From Faecalibacterium sp. UBA1819 (GTDB lineage Bacteria; Bacillota; Clostridia; Oscillospirales; Ruminococcaceae): DNA of 64,000 nt. The stretch is taken from the NCBI GenBank assembly GCA_002315015.1, contig DCEX01000003.1, positions 1 to 64,000 on the forward strand, written 5' to 3'. Both the position numbers and the translations under genes were made by a program. Numbering within the stretch: position 1 is the first letter of the stretch; each line of letters opens with the position of its first letter. This document shows, piece by piece, positions 1 through 8,164 of the stretch. The notes under the pieces are model-generated. The model had not been told where the DNA came from. It saw only the letters and a program-made list of their open reading frames with translations, and searched no databases.

Positions 1-276
1 GGCGAGCGCATGGCGATGAACACCCCCATTCAAGGGACGGCGGCGGACGTGATTAAGCTGGCAATGGTGCGCGTGGCACACCGCTTGCAAAAGGAACAGC
101 TGCGCGCCCGTTTGATTTTGCAAGTCCACGACGAACTGATTGTCGAGTGTCCGCTGGACGAAGCAGCACTTGTCAAGGAAATTGTGCGCGAAGAAATGGA
201 GCACGCAGCCGCTTTCGCCGTTCCTTTAACCGCCGACGTTCACGAGGGCACCACTTGGTATGACGCGAAGGGATAA
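1..276 (+). CDS. polA: DNA polymerase I, C-terminal fragment
   Basis: This is the last 91 codons of family A DNA polymerase I; the gene enters from the left edge, already in frame at base 1. The fragment carries the end of the polymerase palm: the NTPIQGTAAD segment and the catalytic motif C, QVHDELIVE, whose His-Asp pair holds a catalytic metal. It ends with the usual helix and the ETTWYDAKG-like tail found in PolA. The protein fills gaps and replaces primers in replication and excision repair. rimI starts 3 bases after the stop, so they are probably cotranscribed. Confidence 0.95.
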   Translation, partial: GERMAMNTPIQGTAADVIKLAMVRVAHRLQKEQLRARLILQVHDELIVECPLDEAALVKEIVREEMEHAAAFAVPLTADVHEGTTWYDAKG

Positions 277-279
277 ACC

Positions 280-738
280 ATGCAGACACAGGAAACGAAA
301 AATGGGCGGCATGTTCGCCGCATGACCGAAAATGATATTGCCCGCGTGGCCGCGATTGAAGCGCGCGTGCAGGACGGATGGAGTGCAGCCGGCATTGAAA
401 GCGCATTCCACGCACCCTGCGCTTGCTGCTTTGTTTTGTGTGAAGGCGAAAGCGTCATCGGCTTTGCCGCTTTCACCGCCGTGGCAGACGAGGCCAATTT
501 GGACGCTTTGAGCATTGACGAGGCCGCCCGCCGCACCGGCGGGGCAAGCGCCTTGCTGCGTGACGCTTTCGCCGAATTGTCGCAAAAGGGCTGCAAAAGA
601 GTAACGCTTGAGGTACGGGTGAGCAACTTCCCTGCCCGCGGCTTATATGAAATGCTCGGGTTCACCCTGCTGGGTATCCGAAAAAACTTTTACAGCGCCC
701 CGCCGGAAAATGCTTTTATGATGGAGCTGCTGCTGTAA
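280..738 (+). CDS. rimI: Ribosomal-protein alanine N-acetyltransferase (GNAT family)
   Basis: A 152-residue GNAT acetyltransferase most like RimI, which acetylates the N-terminal alanine of ribosomal protein S18. It has the RimI order: an RxMTENDIARVAAIE start, an acetyl-CoA loop around RRTGGASALL (a weak version of the Q/RxxGxG/A loop), then LEVRVSNFPARGLYEMLGF and RKNFY near the C-terminus. It lies between polA and tsaD, and rimI next to tsaD is a common bacterial arrangement. The substrate is inferred from family and neighbourhood. A GNAT acting on another N-terminus remains possible. Confidence 0.82.
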   Translation: MQTQETKNGRHVRRMTENDIARVAAIEARVQDGWSAAGIESAFHAPCACCFVLCEGESVIGFAAFTAVADEANLDALSIDEAARRTGGASALLRDAFAELSQKGCKRVTLEVRVSNFPARGLYEMLGFTLLGIRKNFYSAPPENAFMMELLL

Positions 739-788
739 CAACCCGGCGCACGCTCTTGTTCAGTCGATGAAAAAAGAAAGGATTCTCC

Positions 789-1805
789 ATGAAATTATTA
801 GGCATTGAAACCAGCTGTGACGACACCTGCGCCGCTGTTGTGGAAAACGGCAGAGTGATTCACAGCTCCTGCATTGCATCCTCTGCGGAGGAGCAAAACC
901 TGTATGGTGGTGTTGTGCCGGAAATTGCCTCGCGCCGCCATATTGAGCACATTTCCCAAGTGACAAAACAAGCCCTGGAAAAAGCCGATTGCCGTTTAGA
1001 CGACATCGACGGTATTGCCGTCACCTTTGCGCCGGGCTTAATCGGCGCGGTTCTGGTGGGGGTCAATTTTGCCAAAGGGCTGGCCTTTTCGTCGGGCAAA
1101 CCCTTGATTCCCGTTCACCATCTGCGCGGACACATCGCGGCGCTGTACCTCACCTATCCCGAGTTAAAACCGCCTTTTTTGTGCTTGGTGGCAAGCGGCG
1201 GCCACAGCCATATTGTTGAGGTGCAGGATTATACCAAGTTCCGCGTTTTGGGGCGCACCGTGGACGATGCCGCGGGTGAAGCCTTTGACAAGGTCGCGCG
1301 CACCTTGGGGCTTGGCTATCCCGGCGGCCCGGCGGTCAGCCGCGCAGCCGCCGAGGGCAATCGCCTTGCCTATCCCCTGCCTACCCCGAAGGTAGAAGGG
1401 CCGTATAATGTCAGCTTTTCCGGCTTAAAAACCGCCGTGCTGAACACCGTCAACCAGCTGCGGCAAAAGGGGGAAGAAGTGTCGGTTCCTGATATGGCGG
1501 CCAGCTTTGAATGGCGCATCACGGAAATTTTGGCGGAAAAGCTTCTCTGTGCCGCGAAAGACACAAACGCAAAACAAATTTGTATCGCGGGTGGTGTGGC
1601 GGCCAACCGCGCATTGCGCGAAAAGCTGGAACACGGCGCACAAAGCTTAAAAGCCACGCTGTATCTGCCCGACCTTTCGCTGTGCGGCGACAACGCTGCC
1701 ATGATTGCGGCGCAGGGATTTTATGAATACCGCGCCAAACCCGCTGCTCACTGGGACGACTATGCCTTAAACGGCGTTCCCAGTCTGCCGATTGACTATG
1801 AGTAA
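789..1805 (+). CDS. tsaD: tRNA N6-adenosine threonylcarbamoyltransferase TsaD
   Basis: A 338-residue Kae1/TsaD/Qri7 protein that moves the threonylcarbamoyl group from threonylcarbamoyl-AMP to A37 of ANN-reading tRNAs (t6A), with TsaB and TsaE encoded elsewhere. It starts with the family signature LGIETSCDDTCAAVV. The metal-binding HHLRGH lies at about residues 110-115. The ASKHA nucleotide-binding motifs VASGGHSH, AGGVAANRALR and SLCGDNAAMIA follow. Length is typical. An AAAGGA ribosome-binding site precedes the ATG. The stop overlaps the start of the MATE gene, so translation is probably coupled. Confidence 0.96.
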   Translation: MKLLGIETSCDDTCAAVVENGRVIHSSCIASSAEEQNLYGGVVPEIASRRHIEHISQVTKQALEKADCRLDDIDGIAVTFAPGLIGAVLVGVNFAKGLAFSSGKPLIPVHHLRGHIAALYLTYPELKPPFLCLVASGGHSHIVEVQDYTKFRVLGRTVDDAAGEAFDKVARTLGLGYPGGPAVSRAAAEGNRLAYPLPTPKVEGPYNVSFSGLKTAVLNTVNQLRQKGEEVSVPDMAASFEWRITEILAEKLLCAAKDTNAKQICIAGGVAANRALREKLEHGAQSLKATLYLPDLSLCGDNAAMIAAQGFYEYRAKPAAHWDDYALNGVPSLPIDYE

Positions 1806-3150
1806 CGCGGCATCTTCCTCCCAGCTGCAAAGCGCACACCCGCACGCCGCACAGCCGGAACGCTATTTTTGGCATTACATTCTTCCCGCGATGGCCAGTC
1901 AGCTTTTAACCGGCTTTTTCATTGTTGTAGACGGTTTTTTCATCGGGCGGGCCATGGGCGATGCCGGGCTTGCAGCCATCAATATTCTTTGGCCGCTTGC
2001 CGCGCTCATTTTGGCAACCGGACTTGGCATTGGCAGCGGCGGCGGCGTTCTGGTTGCCATGGCGCTGGGGCGCGGTGATGAGCAGGGCGCAGCCAAAGCG
2101 CGCGGCAACACGATGGTGCTGCTGATTCTTGCCGCAGGAATTGTCACCGCAGGGCTGCTGCTGTTTTACCGTGACGCGCTGGTTTTACTGGGTGCAACCG
2201 GGAACTTGCACCGGCTCGGCTGTGATTATATGCGGGTTGCCGCGCTGTTTTGTTTCGGGCAAATTTTTAACGCAGGGCTGAACCCACTGCTGCGCAGCAC
2301 CGGGGCAACCGTACCCGCCATGGCTATTACCGTGTACAGTTTGCTTGCTAACATCACGCTGGACTGGCTGTTCATCACGGTGTTTGATTGGGGCATGGCA
2401 GGAGCGGCGCTGGCCACTGTGACTGCCCAAATCACCAGCGCCGTGTTAGAATTGATTTTTCTTCTGCGTTCGCGCACACTGCCCTTTTCGTTTCGTCAAG
2501 TGCGGCTGTGCAAAGAACTTGCGAAAAAAACACTGTTCATTGCGCTTTCCCCGTTTGGGCTTTCGCTCTCGGGCAGCCTTTTGATTATGCTGAACAACTG
2601 GCAGTGCCTTGCTTACGGCGGCGAAAGTGCCGCGGCCATTTACGCCATTATCAGTTACCTAATCGGCAGTTTGCAGCCGCTTTTGTCCGGCATTGGCGAA
2701 GGGGCTCAGCCGCTGATCAGCCTATGCAGCGGCGCACAGAACGAAAGCGGCATGAAGCGGATTTTGCGGCGCGCCGTTGCGCTGTGCCTTTGCTTGAGTT
2801 TTGCGCTGTGCTTTGCCAGCATTGCGCTTCGCGCACAAATTCCCGTGCTGTTCGGCGCTTCTCCCGCGACGGCTGCACAGTCGCATTTTGCCGTGATTTG
2901 TGCGGCGCTGAGCCTGCCGCTTTGGGGCATTGTTCGTTTATTTTGCTCCTATTTTTATGCGTGCGGCCACGCGAAAAAGAGCCTTTTGTTTATTTACGGC
3001 GATCCGCTCGCCGTCAGCCCACTTTGCTTGTATGTACTTCCTCTTTGGTTTGACATCAACGGCATTTGGCTGGCTGCCCCGGCGGCACAAGGGATCCTTT
3101 GTGCGGGATTATGTGTCATGCAGCTGATTTCCAAAAGAAAAAGTGCTTGA
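1798..3150 (+). CDS. MATE-family multidrug/Na+ antiporter
   Basis: A roughly 450-residue integral membrane protein of the MATE (NorM/DinF) exporter family, with about twelve hydrophobic segments in two related halves. Recognisable family segments include PAMASQLLTGFFIVVDGFFI at the N-terminus and FNAGLNPLLRSTGAT in the first half. These proteins use Na+ or H+ gradients to expel cationic or planar compounds; the substrate cannot be told from sequence. I place the start at the ATG at 1798, which overlaps the last codons of tsaD; a TTG two codons upstream is less likely. A strong hairpin follows the stop. Confidence 0.9.
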   Translation: MSNAASSSQLQSAHPHAAQPERYFWHYILPAMASQLLTGFFIVVDGFFIGRAMGDAGLAAINILWPLAALILATGLGIGSGGGVLVAMALGRGDEQGAAKARGNTMVLLILAAGIVTAGLLLFYRDALVLLGATGNLHRLGCDYMRVAALFCFGQIFNAGLNPLLRSTGATVPAMAITVYSLLANITLDWLFITVFDWGMAGAALATVTAQITSAVLELIFLLRSRTLPFSFRQVRLCKELAKKTLFIALSPFGLSLSGSLLIMLNNWQCLAYGGESAAAIYAIISYLIGSLQPLLSGIGEGAQPLISLCSGAQNESGMKRILRRAVALCLCLSFALCFASIALRAQIPVLFGASPATAAQSHFAVICAALSLPLWGIVRLFCSYFYACGHAKKSLLFIYGDPLAVSPLCLYVLPLWFDINGIWLAAPAAQGILCAGLCVMQLISKRKSA

Positions 3151-3158
3151 TGAATGAC

Positions 3159-3205
3159 AACAACCCCTCGAAACCTTACAGCAAGGTTTCGAGGGGTTGT
3201 TTATT
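3159..3205. terminator. Bidirectional intrinsic terminator between MATE gene and large minus-strand gene
   Basis: A perfect 19-bp stem (3159-3177 with 3183-3201) encloses a 5-base loop, ACAGC. T-rich sequence follows on the plus side and A-rich sequence precedes it, so it can end both convergent transcripts. Confidence 0.9.
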
Positions 3206-3218
3206 GCCGAAAAAATTT

Positions 3219-6200
3219 TTATGGACGTCTCAAGAACGGCATGGCAACCGTGATGGCGCTCCATGCAATTTGATAAAACAGCACAAGGCCGATGTTCATA
3301 CCGGAAAGACCGGCGTAGAACGAAAGCAGCAAGCAGATCACTGCGCTGAGCAAGATGGCGCCCGCCTGTACATTGCGCGACAAATGCTCTCCGGCTGCCG
3401 CACAAGAGGCTGCACGCATACCGCCCAAAAACGATTTGCAGCTTCCGTCGTGAATCATTACGCCGTCGCTTGTTGCGCGGTAGGCCGTTTCCACATTCAG
3501 CGCGTCATATTCCGACTGCGCCAACACCTTGACGGTGTTTTGCGGAATGCGGTAGGTATTGGCCACCAAACCACTGGAAATGTTGAAATCCTCAGAACGA
3601 ACAATCACGCTGATTCCGCTGCGCGTCAGGCTGTTCAGAATGCGGGCTGCACCGCGGTTAGGTGCATAGCTGACAAGGAACATGCCGAACGCTTTGCCCG
3701 ATACTGCCAAATAAATGGCGGCATACTGGCCATTCTTGGTATATTTGCGCTCGTAATCCATCGAAGGAATTTCAATTTCATGATGAATCATCATTTCCCG
3801 ATTGCCGATGATGACACGGTTGTGTTCAATCCAGCCGGTAAAGCCATAACCCGCTTCCACGGTAACGCTTTCGACATCGTACAAAATACTGGTGTTATTT
3901 TGAATGATGCCCATGAAAATATCTTTCAGCGTTTCGCAGTGCTTTGTCAAAATGCTGGCCGCGTACATGATGGCGAGGTCGATGCGCTCTTTTTCAAAGG
4001 TTTTAATGCCGTGCAGCCGAACGCTTCCTTTGGGGAACAAGTCGGTAGCACTCAGCAAAACCGTATTGGCGCTGCCCAAGGCCTGCACGGCGCTGGGGCC
4101 GGGAATGACCACTTTGTGCCGGAACGCATATTTCTGCATCAATTCCGCAGGGACGGCGTAAACGAGCGTACACGCGAGCGGTGCAATCATACACACCGCA
4201 CCGGCCAAAGCGGAAATGCCCTGCATGACGTCCTTTTGCACCACGCCGGAAATGACCGCGCACAGCACCGCCGCACCCGCAATGACATAAGAAAGCGTTT
4301 GCGCCATTGCGTCATACAAACGTGCCGAGAAGCTCTGCGTCAAAAAGCCTTTCACCAAAGCGGTCGGACGGCTGATGAGCAGCACCGGTTCTGGTTCGCC
4401 CAGCCCTGCACAAAGGCGCTTTGCCAAGCTTTCTTTCTTCACCAAAAATGCTGCGGCGTGTTCCGCGCCGGAGCTTGTCTGGTCGAAGTTGCGGCAAATC
4501 ATACGAATCTGCATCCATTTTCCCACCGCGCTGCCAAAGAGAATCAAGGCCGCAATCGGGGCAAACAAAGTGATCTTTGTCGGGTCGTATTGGTTGGGAA
4601 CAAACAAGTATGCCAAGCTTTGCAGCATCGCGCCGGTAAAGGCCAGCGAAGCAAAGCTATCGGTAGTCGGCTCCTGCGCCAGCCCCATGAAGCCCGCCGA
4701 AAGCGTTGTGATGGAAATGAGGCCGCATCCAGCCAACAAGACAAAGTTGGTCAAAATAAAGAACAGCGGGGCCGACACCGGGTCAATGCCCTGCGGAACA
4801 GCCAGAGACGCACCGGCAGCAAAGCCGAGGTATACGAGAACCAAGGAAATAACACCCGTCACTACCATGCGCAAGAAGCGTGTTTTTCGCATCGTGGCCA
4901 AGTTAGCCGCCACAACAGGCGCATCCGAAAGGGTGCTGTATTCATCCACGGGCGCTTGTGCGTCCGGGTTCGCCAAACGATGGGCGCGGCGGCGGCGTTC
5001 CATTTCTTCCTCGCCCAAGGGAATATCAATGTCGTCGGGAATGCTCTTTTCGTTATACTTGCGGGCGGTTCCCTCCACGGGGGTTGCCGACGACTCCAAA
5101 TTTTTCATTTTCAGAGTCAGCACGTCTGCTTTCAGCCCGCCGGTGTCCTCCACATGATGCTCCGTCATCACCTCGCCGACAGTGTCGGTGTGAATCGAAC
5201 CCGTTACCACTTGGTAGGGCGCTTCACGCGGCGGCGTGCTTTCCTGAGGATGCTCTTGAGCCGCCTCCTCGGCTTGCTGCACCACTTCTTCCTTCTGCTC
5301 GTCAGAAGGCTCTATCTGGTCCGCCACAGGCTCGGGCAAAGGCTCCTCTTTGCCGGCAGATTCCTGCACCGCTTCGCCGGGCTGGAGCACCTTTTCCTGC
5401 TCCAAAGACTCCTGCACCGCCTTTTCCTCGGCCTGTCCGGCATTCGGAAGAAGAATTCCCTCTACCGGCTTCTGCGGCGTTTGCGCAATTTTCTCTGCAA
5501 CCGGCTCCTCCTGCGCGGGCGGCTGTGTACGATAACCGGGCGTTCCGGGCATCAATGCATCATAATCTCCGGTGACCGGCGCCGTCTCCTCCACCGCGCG
5601 CTTGTGGAACAAGCGGTGGAAAAAGCCCTGCTTTTTATGTCCGTTGACCGCTTCATCCATCGCGGCCTTATCCACAACAACCGTTTTGCTGAAAAAGGCG
5701 CGGAACTGGTCGTCTACTTCGCCAAACAGGTCATTGCCCAGCGTTTCCTCCTGAAAATCCTCTTGCTCATCCGGGTTTTCCGCTTTGAGCGACGCCATAT
5801 GACGGCGTGTGATTTCCATTTGCATGGCAAACTGCGCGGCGTTGTGGATGGTATTGCGCGCTTCGCGCTGGGCTTCCTCCATGATGCGCCGCCGTTCTTC
5901 TTCCAAACGGTACGCTTCGGCATCCGCGTAGGCCTTAATGGTCGGCAGTTCCAGCGTGGGAAGCTCCGGCTCACGCTCCTCATGCAAATCCTGAATGAAC
6001 GGGTCGCTGTCTGCGCCGTCATCGGTGTTGAGATATTCTTCCTCTACCTCTTGGATGGTTTGCTCCACACGGCGGCGGCGCTCTCTGCGCTCTTCCTCGC
6101 TGGGCGGCTGCTCATCCATTTGCGGCTCTTTTGGGAGCTCCATCTCCTCCATCGGCTCACTTTGTTCCACCGGTGCGCTCGCCGCAGCGGTCTTTCTGAG

Positions 6201-6845
6201 CCTTCTGGGCTTTTGTGCGCTCTTTGCCTGGCCGGACGGCTGCTTGGCAGGCTGTGGCTGACGCACGGGCGCCTGCTGCTCTATGACCTCTTCTTCCGAC
6301 GGCTCGACGGTTTGCTCGACAGCTGGTTTTTCGCGCCGTGCTGCCAGCTTATCTGCCGCAGTCTGGCCGGGCTTTGCCTTTTGTGCCGCGCGCGGCGCTT
6401 GGCTGACGGCTACCTCCTGCAACACCTGTTCGGTGTCCTGTGCTTTCGCTTTTTTCGCCTGTCTGCGCGTTTTCTGCTGCGCGGGACGGCGGGCAGCCTC
6501 CTTCTTTTGAACCGGCTGGGGGGGCACGTCATCTTCGGGCACCGCCTGCTGGGTGGGAATGAGCTGCGCTTCTTCCTGGGGCTTACCCTCAGCGGACTGC
6601 TCCTCCTCCACACCGGGCACTTGAATTAAAATTGGGTCTACCTTTCTTTTGCGGCTGGGCTCAATGCCAAGCTCATGCAAAATGGTGTTCAGCTCCCATT
6701 CTTCCCCTTTTGGGGTTTTGGGATAGCGCGGCCCCTTTTCCTGCGGCTGAGCGCTTTTTTTCTCGCGCACCTGTTCCAGAATACTGTCAATTTGTATCGT
6801 ATCAAAACGTGCGCGGTCGTTTTGTTCCTGTGATTTCAAAGCCAC
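3219..6845 (-). CDS. Large membrane protein: disordered N-terminal arm plus degenerate P-type ATPase-like domain
   Basis: About 1,208 residues. Residues 1-650 are very rich in Glu, Gln, Pro, Lys and Ala and look disordered, with short charged helices. From about 657 come hydrophobic segments (near 657-680, 690-720, 730-748, 756-775, 848-870, 874-900, then 1160-1180 and 1185-1205), matching the eight-helix plan of P1-type ATPases. After the sixth segment, the order VPAELM...HKVVI...ALGSANTVLLSATDLFPKG (to about 940) lines up with the P-type region ending in DKTGTLT, but the phosphorylated Asp is replaced (SATDLFP). The later GYGFTGWIEHNRVIIGNREMM resembles the N-domain. TGDN and GDGxNDxP loops are not recognisable. 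It is probably a non-catalytic pseudo-ATPase. It follows rlmB by 20-26 bases. The GTG at 6845 sits only 2 bases after GGAGG; an in-frame TTG at 6839 has better spacing (8). Confidence 0.8.
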   Translation of the reverse strand: MALKSQEQNDRARFDTIQIDSILEQVREKKSAQPQEKGPRYPKTPKGEEWELNTILHELGIEPSRKRKVDPILIQVPGVEEEQSAEGKPQEEAQLIPTQQAVPEDDVPPQPVQKKEAARRPAQQKTRRQAKKAKAQDTEQVLQEVAVSQAPRAAQKAKPGQTAADKLAARREKPAVEQTVEPSEEEVIEQQAPVRQPQPAKQPSGQAKSAQKPRRLRKTAAASAPVEQSEPMEEMELPKEPQMDEQPPSEEERRERRRRVEQTIQEVEEEYLNTDDGADSDPFIQDLHEEREPELPTLELPTIKAYADAEAYRLEEERRRIMEEAQREARNTIHNAAQFAMQMEITRRHMASLKAENPDEQEDFQEETLGNDLFGEVDDQFRAFFSKTVVVDKAAMDEAVNGHKKQGFFHRLFHKRAVEETAPVTGDYDALMPGTPGYRTQPPAQEEPVAEKIAQTPQKPVEGILLPNAGQAEEKAVQESLEQEKVLQPGEAVQESAGKEEPLPEPVADQIEPSDEQKEEVVQQAEEAAQEHPQESTPPREAPYQVVTGSIHTDTVGEVMTEHHVEDTGGLKADVLTLKMKNLESSATPVEGTARKYNEKSIPDDIDIPLGEEEMERRRRAHRLANPDAQAPVDEYSTLSDAPVVAANLATMRKTRFLRMVVTGVISLVLVYLGFAAGASLAVPQGIDPVSAPLFFILTNFVLLAGCGLISITTLSAGFMGLAQEPTTDSFASLAFTGAMLQSLAYLFVPNQYDPTKITLFAPIAALILFGSAVGKWMQIRMICRNFDQTSSGAEHAAAFLVKKESLAKRLCAGLGEPEPVLLISRPTALVKGFLTQSFSARLYDAMAQTLSYVIAGAAVLCAVISGVVQKDVMQGISALAGAVCMIAPLACTLVYAVPAELMQKYAFRHKVVIPGPSAVQALGSANTVLLSATDLFPKGSVRLHGIKTFEKERIDLAIMYAASILTKHCETLKDIFMGIIQNNTSILYDVESVTVEAGYGFTGWIEHNRVIIGNREMMIHHEIEIPSMDYERKYTKNGQYAAIYLAVSGKAFGMFLVSYAPNRGAARILNSLTRSGISVIVRSEDFNISSGLVANTYRIPQNTVKVLAQSEYDALNVETAYRATSDGVMIHDGSCKSFLGGMRAASCAAAGEHLSRNVQAGAILLSAVICLLLSFYAGLSGMNIGLVLFYQIAWSAITVAMPFLRRP

Positions 6846-6864
6846 ATCCTCCGCTCTGCCATAG

Positions 6865-7644
6865 TCATTCCTGCGGTTTGTTCAAGCCGCGCTGGCGCAT
6901 CATTTCGTATAAAATAATGCCGCCTGCCACCGATACATTAAAGCTGTCGACCGCTGTCGCCCCTGCCGCCATCGACAGCGACACCGCGCCGTCACACAGC
7001 TTTTTTACCAGCGGGGAAACGCCTTTCCCCTCGCTACCCATCACCAGCGCCACCGCACCGGTGAGGTTTTGCTTTTCCAAAGCAGCGCCGTGCATATCAG
7101 CACAATAAACAAAAACGTTCTCTTTTTTCAGGCACCGGATGGCCTCGCCCAAGTTGGACACGCGGGCAATGGGCATCACAGCCGCAGCCCCCGCACTGCT
7201 TTTCATCACAACGGGCGTCACACTGACCCCGCCGCGCTTGGGAATTACCACGCCATGTGCGCCGCACAGCAGCGCCGTGCGGATTAACGCCCCCAAATTA
7301 TGCGGGTCTTCCACGCCGTCGCAAAGCAGCAAAAAGGGTGCTTGACCCTTTTCCTGCGCGAGGCGCAGCAAATCTTCCAGTGTACGGTATTCCACATCCG
7401 CCGCCCGCGCAGCCACGCCCTGATGGTTGTCCGTGCCGCACATTCCGCGCAGTTTTGCGCTGTGAACGCGCTTTACCACGGCGCCCGCTTCTTTCGCCAA
7501 GGCTGTAAAATAGGCGGCCTGGCCCGCCTGCATGGTATCTTGTATAAAAACCGTATCGACGCCCGCACCGCTTTTCAGCAGCTCTGTTACCGCATTTTTT
7601 CCGTATACCGGCGCTTGGGTCAGCTTTTCTTCCTGTTCTTTCAT
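6865..7644 (-). CDS. rlmB: 23S rRNA (guanosine-2'-O-)-methyltransferase RlmB, SpoU/TrmH family
   Basis: About 259 residues. The N-terminal region (YGKNAVTELL...VDTVFIQD) is the SpoU substrate-binding domain. The SPOUT methyltransferase domain follows, with LLLCDGVEDPHNLGALIRTA, VIPKRGG, then ALVMGSEGKGVSPLVKKLCD and the C-terminal SFNVSVAGGIILYEM that ties the knot. It methylates a conserved guanosine in 23S rRNA using SAM; the G2251 site is inferred from the family. The chosen ATG at 7644 has GGAGGA five bases upstream; an upstream extension of the frame has no such site. The large pseudo-ATPase gene follows closely. Confidence 0.93.
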   Translation of the reverse strand: MKEQEEKLTQAPVYGKNAVTELLKSGAGVDTVFIQDTMQAGQAAYFTALAKEAGAVVKRVHSAKLRGMCGTDNHQGVAARAADVEYRTLEDLLRLAQEKGQAPFLLLCDGVEDPHNLGALIRTALLCGAHGVVIPKRGGVSVTPVVMKSSAGAAAVMPIARVSNLGEAIRCLKKENVFVYCADMHGAALEKQNLTGAVALVMGSEGKGVSPLVKKLCDGAVSLSMAAGATAVDSFNVSVAGGIILYEMMRQRGLNKPQE

Positions 7645-7759
7645 GTGTCCTCCGTTGCCCTGAACGCCCCGCTGGGCAGGCTGTGCGGCCAAGGCTTTTT
7701 GCCCTGTGCCGCTTGTATTTTTGCGGCCTGGCCGCCTTCTTAATCCATAATCGTTAAAT

Positions 7760-7768
7760 AGTATAGCA
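7760..7768 (-). promoter_or_regulatory. Probable extended -10 promoter of rlmB
   Basis: Read on the minus strand, this is TGCTATACT, an extended -10 (TGn plus TATACT), about 115 bases before the rlmB ATG. No good -35 is visible. It would drive rlmB and the downstream large gene. Confidence 0.45.
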
Positions 7769-7950
7769 TATTTACAGCTAATTTTCTATGTTTTTCTTTT
7801 TTTTCCAAAAAAAACGTATTTTGCCGCTGCTTTGCCGCCTTTCATTTTTTGCTGTGACAGACCGATTATACAACGGGTAGTAGCGTTTTTTACGCTTGTG
7901 GAATGTTGAAAACCTTGTTGAAAGAGTGGAAAAGGCTGTTATTTCCTATC

Positions 7951-8014
7951 TTTTTCACATTTTTAACGCATTTTTTCACCCGGTTTTCCACACGGTGTGG
8001 AAAACTTTTTCACA
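7951..8014. other. Cluster of DnaA-box-like 9-mers in an AT-rich gap
   Basis: Four exact matches to the degenerate DnaA box TTWTNCACA lie within 64 bases: 7951-7959 (TTTTTCACA), 7984-7992 (TTTTCCACA), its inverted partner at 7996-8004, and 8006-8014 (TTTTTCACA). Near matches are at 7924-7932 and 7972-7980. The central pair forms an 11-bp inverted repeat (7983-7993 and 7995-8005) around one G. The gap 7645-8164 is otherwise gene-free and T-rich. Whether DnaA binds here is inference. Confidence 0.4.
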
Positions 8015-8081
8015 AAACTCTTTGTTGAATTTGTCTGTCTTTCCCAAAAAATTGGATTTTTGACGCCTTTTTGCTGTTTTC

Positions 8082-8110
8082 TTGATTTTCCTGTGCGAAT
8101 ACGTTATAAT
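8082..8110 (+). promoter_or_regulatory. Sigma-A promoter of fba
   Basis: TTGATT (8082-8087), a 17-base spacer, then a perfect TATAAT (8105-8110). Transcription would start near 8117, giving a leader of about 48 bases before fba. Confidence 0.85.
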
Positions 8111-8164
8111 ATTCACATACATGCTTCCTGCGTTGTACAGGAACAAGATTTGGAGGTTATCAAT

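Noticed and set aside
3066..6629. A very long open frame on the plus strand (about 1,187 codons) opposite the pseudo-ATPase gene
   Set aside because: Its product is Arg/His/Leu-rich with no domain pattern, no ribosome-binding site, and the minus strand has clear membrane and P-type-like features. It is an antisense shadow of biased codon use.
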